64,000 nucleotides of DNA. It comes from Hyaloperonospora brassicae (taxonomy: Eukaryota > Oomycota > Peronosporomycetes > Peronosporales > Peronosporaceae). Of this stretch, positions 56,887 through 64,000 are shown piece after piece (the stretch's first letter is position 1; each line of letters opens with the position of its first letter). A model generated the notes under the pieces. That model was not told the origin of the DNA, searched no databases, and saw nothing but the letters and a program-made list of their open reading frames with translations. Position numbers and translations under genes: made by a program. The stretch lies in contig CANTFL010000389.1 of the NCBI GenBank assembly GCA_947650285.1, positions 608,723 through 672,722 on the forward strand, read 5' to 3'.

Positions 56887-57093
56887 TTGGACAGGCGCTC
56901 TGCATTCCATGTATTGTTCAATAATGATGCCTGTCCCAAACGATGCTTCTATGAAGGGCCCACATACTCCACGCCACGTATCAGTTATCGTGATAAATTC
57001 GATTTCGTGCTATTGAACACAATCAACACTGCGGGACCAGGCGCTTATCTCACTGATCCACCTAATATGACTCCTGTGTCCAAAAGGTTTTAA
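56887..57093 (+). pseudogene. possible SHIPPO-repeat (sperm-tail PG-rich) protein fragment
   Basis: A 68-codon plus-strand frame without an ATG ends NTAGPGAYLTDPP followed by a PVSKRF-type tail. The GPGAY followed by proline and a basic-aromatic end resembles one SHIPPO repeat, a motif of flagellar axoneme-associated proteins, which zoospore-forming oomycetes possess. Only one repeat is visible, so this would be a fragment or relic. The call rests on a single short motif. Confidence 0.2.
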
Positions 57094-58539
57094 CGAAGTG
57101 GATAATCGGAACATGGTCGTTCTTTTCGTTCGTCTCACGTATGCATGTCTTTTTCATCGACTGCTTGTTAGCATCAAACTGGGGTCGGTACTGTGTCCAA
57201 GCGACTTCTAAGCGCTCAGCATATTAATCGGTAAAGGTTGTAGTGATGGAATAATGTTCGTATTATTACAAAGGCTTCCTGACCTCACACGGTTCTTGTC
57301 ACAGCATGCCTTCATCCATTTCTGATCGTTATGCTTAGATACTCAGACGCAAAAAGCAAAAGCTAACAACAAAGACCCGCAAAAAGCATGTTGTGACAAA
57401 AAACGAAAATAGCATTTATAGCCAGCGACCTTCTGCTGCTGAACGTCAGAAACCTGGATGCGAGCCATATCGGCTGTACAAAGACAAGTTCACACCTCGA
57501 TCTTGCGCATTAAACAAAATGTTATATATGTTCAGGCGGATCAGTTCGACATGATCACATCTAAAATCTTCGAAAACATTCCGTCTCTCATGTGGCACAC
57601 TGTAAGGTTTTATACACGTTGGTGGTTTATTACGAGCAATAGAAACGGAATGCTTTTTTTATTTTACGAGCACATTTGAAAGTAGCTGAGATGTATTCGC
57701 ATGCTGTAACGGTCCGCACATGGTGAGGAAAATTCACTACGATCGAGAAGATGCCCTTACTCAAAACACATACTCTATAGACTTGAAGATCTGCCTTGAC
57801 GCCGTCATCAAGTGTACATTAGATAAAAAGATCACGGGAGCATTGGTGGCAGTGTACTGACCACGATAACAAATTGGTGTCTCAACTGTATCGACAAACC
57901 TTCATATCTACTGAAGTCCGGTAGAAAATGTCATTCTAAAATGCAAAGCATACATCCTCTTCACCATAATTCTGCACGCCGTTGTCATCACCGAGTCATG
58001 AAAGCGAGGATTTCAGAGCCCTAGGCATAAAAACTTTGCACCGTGCAACTATTGATCAACTTTAGTATGGTAGGGGGTGATTGCCAAAGCAAAGGAAAAT
58101 ATGTTTGCCAGTCGCATCTAACTTTCACATGACCAATTCATTTGATATAAGAAAGACTGGTCGATTTTGGCGGTGGCACGAGGGTCCATTTCCTGTAAAT
58201 GTAAATCATTGGAGGGATCAAATGAAAATTGGCACTGTCAATATGGAATTTGAATAAAACCATACCGTTTGTCATATGTTTATGGAAGATTGGTCGCATC
58301 AATTTACACAAATTCGATCATAAATGACTGATGCGCAAGTTTAAAAGAACAATAAAGCCCAAGAGAGGCTAGACGAGAACAACATCAATTTTTCGATATG
58401 AGGTACATCCTGCATCCCAACATACTGACTAAATCGCTTACTGCTAGCAGGATCGTAACTTATACGACATTACTTCACGAACACATGTCAAGACTTCACC
58501 ACTTTAACCGGAAACGTAGCCATTACTTCACTATCCCAT
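57094..58539. other. no recognisable gene
   Basis: Short frames at 57458-57679 and 57720-57860 look mildly protein-like but show no motif that I recognise. Nothing else is supported. Confidence 0.4.
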
Positions 58540-58595
58540 GGCCAAGAATCCACCCCTTGTAGCGGCAATTTGGCCACACTCCTATGACCAAGACT

Positions 58596-59090
58596 TCACC
58601 ACTTGTAGCGGCAACGTGGCCAGTTCCACGAGCCCGGGAAACACTTGTTGCCCCCACCAAACCGACAGCGAGGCCAGTTCCACGAGCCCGGGTAACACCT
58701 GCCGCCCCCACCGTAGCGGCAACGCGGCCAATTCCAGGATCCAGGAAAGCATCGATGTACGTTTTCGACAGGACCAGATTCATCGTAGTCGCTTTCCGTG
58801 TCGTCTCCACCTTCGTTAACCATCGCATCCAAAGTTTCAGGCTGCTCTCGCTGATCGTACTGTCCGGACACTTCATTTTCCTGCATTCCACCCGGCTGTT
58901 CTTGTAGCTGACGGAGGCGAGTTCCTTCAGAAATTACATATTCGTCGAACAATTAAGACTGGAGATGGAATCTTTTACGACCTTGTCCTTCATTACCTTT
59001 GCGATCGACCCTTTCAAGGCCATGCGTGAGATGGAGTGCACTTGTAAAAAACACCAGCGCCAGCAGCAGCAATAGTGGAGTCATCTTCAT
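58596..59090 (-). CDS. secreted protein with three CxPGSWNWPRC repeats (72-nt intron inferred)
   Basis: From ATG 59090 the protein begins MKMTPLLLLLALVFFTSALH, a clear signal peptide. An acidic, Gln/Glu-rich middle follows, and then three 18-residue units, R/K-C-(F/Y)-PGSWNWPRCR-(Y/F)-GGG, over 58754-58599, with cysteine pairs always ten residues apart. A TAA at 58955-58953 interrupts the frame. However, it lies inside a potential phase-1 intron (58996-58925, 72 nt: donor GTAATG, branch-like TCTTAAT, acceptor TTTCTGAAG) whose removal keeps the frame, giving about 140 residues. Without splicing the gene is a pseudogene. A diverged fourth unit lies beyond the stop (about 58551-58585). The function is unknown. 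The layout resembles a precursor of repeated small disulfide peptides, and a dibasic RKR lies within the putative intron. Confidence 0.55.
58599..58754 (-). repeat. 54-bp tandem repeat encoding CxPGSWNWPRC units
   Basis: There are three consecutive units with nearly identical PGSWNWPRCR cores and Gly-rich linkers. The last unit ends RYKW and a stop. Substitutions fall mainly at the aromatic position after the first Cys (F/Y/F), at the residue before GGG, and at the residues joining linker and next Cys. Confidence 0.95.
58925..58996 (-). other. candidate 72-nt intron containing the in-frame TAA
   Basis: On the minus strand it starts GTAATG and ends TTTCTGAAG, with TCTTAAT as a plausible branch site about 30 nt before the acceptor. 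The length is typical for oomycetes and divisible by three, so splicing is frame-neutral. The interrupting stop codon is part of the putative branch site. Confidence 0.5.
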
Positions 59091-59950
59091 TGTAGAGACG
59101 TACACGTTCTCCAGTACAAGGCAAATTGACTACTGAGATAAACGACAAGGGTCCAAAATGCACACTTGGCAGAAAGCCGTTGTAAGAGGCAAGTCCGTGC
59201 GTTGTAATATCCTGGTCGCCTACCTTTCCCGGAAGTGTTGTGCGACAGGTTCTTGCTAGACACGAGAATCACGGAAGGCAAGTATCTTTTAGACAGTATG
59301 AAAGGGTTTGCGCCAACACCATCTCTACATATGTAGGACTGATTTAAACTGATGTACCTGCAACACGATCTTGATGACATGTTTTCGGCTGCATTAGCGA
59401 AAAGGATGAACTAATGAATATCCTATAATGTGCCAAGCACCGATCCTTGCCATGTGCGTGAAAGTCCGCAACCATTTTTTGTCGTAAGATAATGTACTTG
59501 AGGTACGTTGATCCAATTCGTTTGAGATGTGTACCTTTCTATACATATATACTGGAGCATGGTGTCCAGACGGACACCGTCACCGCAGGCGTAGAGGTAG
59601 AAATTACAACGGTCTCGGGTCGTACACTATGCTGGTTCGACATAAGAGTACCTTCAAATGATAAAAGCTAATGTGGAAGCGACTTTCAAATTTGCGACAA
59701 CTCACAAAAAATGGCATGAAAAAGATTCGATGAGACAAGTACGCTCTTCGCACTCTTACACGGGAAAGGGCCTTTCCCGTGGGTAATATGCGAAGAGGTA
59801 CACACCTGAGGGATCGTTTACAGATAGGGGACTTGCGTTTCTTCCACCAAATGCAAGTCCCTCTTCCAACGACTGGATGCATACGAAGTTCGGGTTATTT
59901 ATTCAACGTTCCAACCGTCGGGTTGATATTTGAAAACGGGCGGATCTGCA
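59091..59950. other. divergent intergenic region with small palindromes
   Basis: This lies between two divergent signal-peptide genes. It contains a palindrome at 59760-59780 (ACGGGAAAGG-G-CCTTTCCCGT) and a 9-bp stem at 59828-59836/59853-59861 (GGGACTTGC and its inverse). No gene is supported; the 92-codon minus-strand frame at 59604-59882 shows no motif. Confidence 0.4.
59760..59780. repeat. 21-bp palindrome
   Basis: ACGGGAAAGG and its exact inverse flank a single G, giving 10-bp arms. It could be a binding site for a dimeric factor in the divergent promoter region, or chance. Confidence 0.8.
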
Positions 59951-60196
59951 GTGAAGTTGTATGTACTGTTATTGCTGCTGGCGCTGGTGGCGCTGGTGTT
60001 TTTCCATGTGTTTCCACGTGCGTATGGCTTCGTAAAGGTACAACGTGAAGGCAGTAAAAATCAGGGTCGTAGACATCGCCTTCTATTGGTCGTACTCTTT
60101 CGCGTTAGCCCAGGAGACCTGCATTTGACAGCTACAAGAATGACCGCGAGAAACGTTGCAAGATGTGTCGTTCGGCTTAACATCCGGTTTGTATAA
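59951..60196 (+). pseudogene. paralogue of the CxPGSWNWPRC-protein leader, start codon lost
   Basis: GTG at 59951 stands where ATG is expected. It is followed by KLYVLLLLLALVALVFFH, closely similar to the signal peptide encoded from 59090 on the other strand. Similarity continues weakly through a GRRHR segment that parallels GRKRF. The frame then runs 60 more codons without matching the acidic or repeat regions, and LQEQP-like similarity appears only in another frame (near 60135-60165). The PGSWNWPRC repeats are not preserved. This is an inverted, decayed duplicate. Confidence 0.55.
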
Positions 60197-61811
60197 GTCA
60201 CCTCTTTCTTCCATGTATTTGCAAAGGAATAGTAATGGATGAAAAGACGATGGTGATGCGTCATATTGGCTCGATGTTTCGGTGGGCAGTGGTCGAAGCT
60301 GTAGATACCATTCCCTGTGCCCCATCGTACAATGTGTATTCCCAAAAGTTTGAGTAGGGACAGGTACGTCCTCATTTCGGCCCGTCAATGACTATGTCGA
60401 GCGAGTTTACATGTGTCGATTGAAATACTTAAGTTGAATCAGATCGACTGGGTTAGGTTGCAGGTTACAAGTACTACTAAGTAAGGGCATGTGAAGTAAT
60501 CGAATGCCAATCTGTTGCACGATTGGTCTGTCAATCGCTTGACCTTTGTATCTACCGAAGCACTTGCTTTCACCTTGCGTAAGTCATTGAATCCGAATAT
60601 TCCAGTACAGAATACACGCAAGCACTGTGTTACGCCATTGCCGCGAAATGGGCATCGCGATGACAGACGTCTCGCTCGCGCTCGTGCATAATCTCTTTCA
60701 ACAAAGTCATGTCGGCTATGCTCATCGATCCGTTTCTTTTCAGACTCCCTTAAGAGGCTCCATCTTCACTACGTCGCATCTTGGTATTTTATCCGTTATG
60801 TCAAATACGTTTGGTGCATATCGTCAAGGTCTCCATCAAGATCAAGCATGACTCCGATACTAGCTCTTTTGCCACGAGTTGGTCAAGGAATCGGATGAGT
60901 TATCTCTGACATTTTGTGTCTTGTTCATACTCGCTACCCGCAGTGGTCCTTCAGTTTATGAACAAGTTTAACTTACTTTGCACTTCCAAAAGTCGTAGAT
61001 CTTGGAATAGTGTGGACGAAATCATACGGGGCAAACAATGCAAGGTGCTGTGCACTGGCAAATGGTCCTACGGACGGGCAATTCTTTTATCGCTATTTTT
61101 AGAAAAAAGGTCGCACTGTTACTACAATGGCGTAGAGCCGAATTCGCAGCTAGTTGGCTTCAGCTGATGTATTAGGTCCGCAACTAACAGGTTTTTCATT
61201 CAGTAAGTCGGAGAAGCTTTGTATGACTTGCCCACAATAGCAGTGGAACTTCGTCAGCACCAGTTTCGAATAGAAGCTGCTACACCATTGACGCACCGAA
61301 AACGCAAGGGGCAGCGAAGCAAAGTTCACTACGCATGTTACGGCACGCACCATTGGCACATTTTACTGCGATCTGGCGGTGAAACGGCCCTCTTGAAATC
61401 TTGCTTGGCAGAAGATCGATGGGTGTGACGACAAGAAGTTTGCAGCGGTCAATAAACTGCAAAGCCACGTGTGTTGTTGTGCTCAGTTGGACCGAAAGCA
61501 TACGAAAAGGCTGATGACAAGGTCCAGATGGTGGTTATCCCTTCAGTGACGTGTTGTCCATCCGATGGAACCATATCCTTACTAGCGCAATGGCAGACAC
61601 CTTTTTAGTAGTCACATACGTCCCTGCATAGACTGCAGTGTTAGCTAATATTCGTAGCAGCAATCCGACGGGACACCAGTCCATTTCTAAATGCGCAAGT
61701 GCACTCTACCTATTTTTACTTCACGGCTATTTGTACCGGTAGGATGGTACATGTGTCGCTGATCTTGGCGTTTTTCATCAAAGTCTCTCGTCCGCCCTCC
61801 CCCCGGTAACG
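60197..61811. other. no recognisable gene
   Basis: Frames at 60627-60851, 60916-61164 and 61219-61425 are short, lack recognisable motifs and overlap frames on the other strand. This stretch also holds the upstream region of the transposase-like gene. Confidence 0.45.
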
Positions 61812-63356
61812 ATGGCATCTCCGCCAGACCCCCCAGAGAAGACTATTCATCCGCGTACCACCTTCACGAACGCTCAGCGGCTTCAAATATGCACTCACCG
61901 AGAGCAAAACCCTAGTCTGACGCAGAATCAGTTGGCCGACTGGGCCCACGAGACCTTTTGCTTGCCACGGAAGCCGTCGCAGGCCATGATCTCGAAACTC
62001 CTCAAGAGGAAACCCGATCTGGAAACTATGACAACGGAGGAGTTGACCTGCAAGTCGCGACGGACCGTGCGGTTCCCTCGACTCGACACGGCATTGGCCA
62101 GATGGGTCACGTATTGTGAGGAGACGGGCGTCCCGGTCACGGGGGAGTCGATTCGACTCAAAGCTGTCCGCTTTGCTCAAATTCTGCACATTGACACGCC
62201 ATTGACTTTTTCGAATGGATGGCTGTACAAGTTCAACGAACGCCATGGATTCGGAAGCTTAAGGTCGCATAAAGACAGCAAAACGTCGTCCAAAGAGGCT
62301 GTCGCGGACCTGCAACGTCGACTGCATGCTTTTGACCCTCGAAATGTCTTTAGTATGGACGAGACGGGGCTGCTCTTTGCCATGTTCCCCGATCGATCGG
62401 GCCAACAGACGTCGAATCGATTGACCATTGCATTGTGCTGCAACGCAGACGGCTCTGAGAAATTACCATTGCTGTTTGTTGGAAAGACCGAGAAACCACG
62501 AGGTTTGACGTCCTTGGCTGCAGCGGAGGATAACTACCGATGCAGTCCACACGCGCTCATGACGCGAGGGATTTTCCTCGAGTGGATTACAAACGTGGAC
62601 GCCAAGTTTCGTAAAGAGCAGCGAAAGTGTGTCCTGCTCATTGACAACTCGACTGTGCATGTTGGAATCAATACCGAGGAGTTAAAGAACGTCGAGGTGG
62701 TGTTTCTGCCGCTTGGATCGTCTAACAACTTGCATCCTATGGCTGCCGGGGTCGTAACTGCTTTTAAAAGACGCTATCGACAACGGCAAATCCAACATAC
62801 TCTGGACCACATGGATGCTGACGTTGGCACGCGCACACTTGCAGAACTTGACAGTGTTAGCGAGAGACAGGCACTGTCGTGGTGCATGGAGTGTTGGGAT
62901 GCAGTGCCGTCCCCCTTGATCGTTCGATGCTGGCAGGATGCTGTTTTGCTGTGTTCGAATACTTCGGAAAATCCAAACGAATGCCGTGGGAGGGAAGAGG
63001 CGATTTCGGAAGAGCTGGCGGTGATGCTGTCCTGGTTACATGCGGCAGACTTACTAACGGTGGACGAGCTACTTAGTCTGCCTGAAGAGAGTGTGATTAT
63101 GGACGACCCCACTGACGAAGACTTCTGCGCCGCAACGGAGTCTACGAATGTCGTTGTAAAGCCAGCAACAGGCAAAGCTGCGGATACGGAGAACGGTTTA
63201 AGCGTCGAAGAGCTCAAAGAGCACCTCAAGTGGATTGCCAAACTCTTACTTTACGCCAACGAAAAGGACATGTCAGCGGAATCCGTGAGTGGCATGCGCG
63301 TTCTACAACGCGACTTTAGGAACCAGCTTGACAAGAAACAGCAAAGTTCCAGCTAG
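61812..63356 (+). CDS. intact CENP-B/pogo-like DDE protein with altered third catalytic residue
   Basis: This 514-residue, single-exon protein has a true ATG. Residues ~15-66 form a first helix-turn-helix (TNAQRLQIC..PSLTQNQLADW). Residues ~86-150 form a CENP-B-type DNA-binding domain (WVTYCEETGVPVTGESIRLK, TFSNGWLYKFNERHGF). The DDE core shows the first Asp in FSMDETGL (D183) and the second in VLLIDNSTVH (D278). The usual LPPNTTS-x-x-QPLDxG motif reads LPLGSSNNLHPMAAGVV, placing alanine (311) where the third acidic residue belongs. Strand transfer should therefore be lost while DNA binding could remain. No frameshift or stop interrupts the frame, unlike all other transposase genes in the window. 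I saw no terminal inverted repeats. Either a host-domesticated protein or a recently inserted, inactivated copy fits. Confidence 0.88.
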   Translation: MASPPDPPEKTIHPRTTFTNAQRLQICTHREQNPSLTQNQLADWAHETFCLPRKPSQAMISKLLKRKPDLETMTTEELTCKSRRTVRFPRLDTALARWVTYCEETGVPVTGESIRLKAVRFAQILHIDTPLTFSNGWLYKFNERHGFGSLRSHKDSKTSSKEAVADLQRRLHAFDPRNVFSMDETGLLFAMFPDRSGQQTSNRLTIALCCNADGSEKLPLLFVGKTEKPRGLTSLAAAEDNYRCSPHALMTRGIFLEWITNVDAKFRKEQRKCVLLIDNSTVHVGINTEELKNVEVVFLPLGSSNNLHPMAAGVVTAFKRRYRQRQIQHTLDHMDADVGTRTLAELDSVSERQALSWCMECWDAVPSPLIVRCWQDAVLLCSNTSENPNECRGREEAISEELAVMLSWLHAADLLTVDELLSLPEESVIMDDPTDEDFCAATESTNVVVKPATGKAADTENGLSVEELKEHLKWIAKLLLYANEKDMSAESVSGMRVLQRDFRNQLDKKQQSSS

Positions 63357-64000
63357 CTGAACCATAAACATATCCGTGTGTTCCACAAAGTAGTCTACAC
63401 ATCATCTTGAACGCATGGGGTGTTTTAAGCTTTCGTTCCAATGATCTCACCCCCTTCTATGTTCTGTCCCACTGCCAGAGACCGCAACACCAACGATACG
63501 CATCAAAAATTTGTGCTTAAAATTGCGGCTCAAAAAGCCCATTACAGTTCATGCGAACTACGTAAATCTGGCTCAGTGCCTCAAACCCAAAGCCGGAGCC
63601 GATACTTTAAGATGCATCGATTATGCGTGTCCGTGTCGTAGCGTCAACGCACACATGACAACGAGTCCTTCGACTAGTGAGCACTTTTTACAATTGTAGA
63701 TTATACCTACCACACCGTTGTCGGAGCGTAGATGAGCCTCAATAAGGACTAATGATCGGTCGGTACATTTATCGCTATCCGTAATACCGATAAGATGACT
63801 TTGCCTGCATCGCCGTCACCACTTGGTCAGCTCGGTACGTTACCCGATCACTTGCAATGAACACGATTATACTTCGACGACCTGTATTCATTCTCGCTAG
63901 ATGAAAGACGTTGGCAGGTTTTAATTAAGCGTTATTCTTTCAGCTGGCGGGAATGAGTACAGATCACGGAAGCAGCATTCTGCGATATCGATAGGTGGGT
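63357..64000. other. no recognisable gene
   Basis: This is the downstream flank of the transposase-like gene, with only short frames. No inverted copy of the 61.7-kb flank was noticed. Confidence 0.5.

Noticed and set aside
62774..63241. 155-codon minus-strand serine-rich frame
   Set aside because: It is the antisense shadow of the intact transposase-like gene.

Overview
The window reads as nuclear DNA of a plant-pathogenic oomycete, most likely a downy mildew or Phytophthora-type member of the Peronosporaceae; I cannot name the species. The evidence is a signal-peptide/RxLR/tandem L-WY effector at 26.4-27.6 kb, a decayed paralogue of it at 54-55.2 kb, an oomycete-style Ty3/gypsy polyprotein, a zinc-knuckle MULE, mariner/pogo-type DDE elements, an Inr-like promoter, and intron-poor housekeeping genes.

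Layout. 1-11.9 kb holds no certain gene, but has an LTR-like fragment (3.85-4.25 kb) and a broken MULE transposase (5.26-7.34 kb, minus strand). 12-23.9 kb is a compact GC-richer gene island: a 1054-residue FYVE-related zinc-finger/GAF-like protein (+), a type I L-asparaginase (-), D-3-phosphoglycerate dehydrogenase with a mitochondrial-type leader (+), and ribosomal protein eL43 whose first exon is only the ATG (-). 26.4-27.6 kb carries the intact RxLR effector (-). 28.25-30.78 kb is a DDE element with perfect 23-bp terminal inverted repeats around a decayed transposase. 31.3-35.6 kb is a 3'-truncated gypsy element. 35.8-47.8 kb is an AT-rich, almost gene-free desert with a 213-bp inverted repeat, one small secreted-type open frame and one mariner-like remnant with composite inverted termini. 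47.8-50.8 kb contains two elements of one family with long inverted termini. 52-55.2 kb holds decayed effector-like remains. 58.5-60.2 kb holds a divergent pair of small secreted-protein genes, one encoding three 18-residue repeats with paired cysteines. 61.8-63.4 kb holds an intact CENP-B/pogo-like transposase gene whose third catalytic acidic residue is alanine.

How it fits together. The window is a small housekeeping island beside a repeat-rich, effector-bearing compartment, as expected of two-speed oomycete genomes. The dehydrogenase and asparaginase belong to serine and asparagine metabolism, but nothing shows co-regulation. The effector and its pseudogene copy share about 290 bp of upstream DNA, so the duplicated segment included the promoter. 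The strongest candidates for something undescribed are the secreted cysteine-bracketed repeat precursor, whose apparent in-frame stop lies inside a plausible 72-nt intron, and the intact but probably catalytically dead transposase-derived protein.
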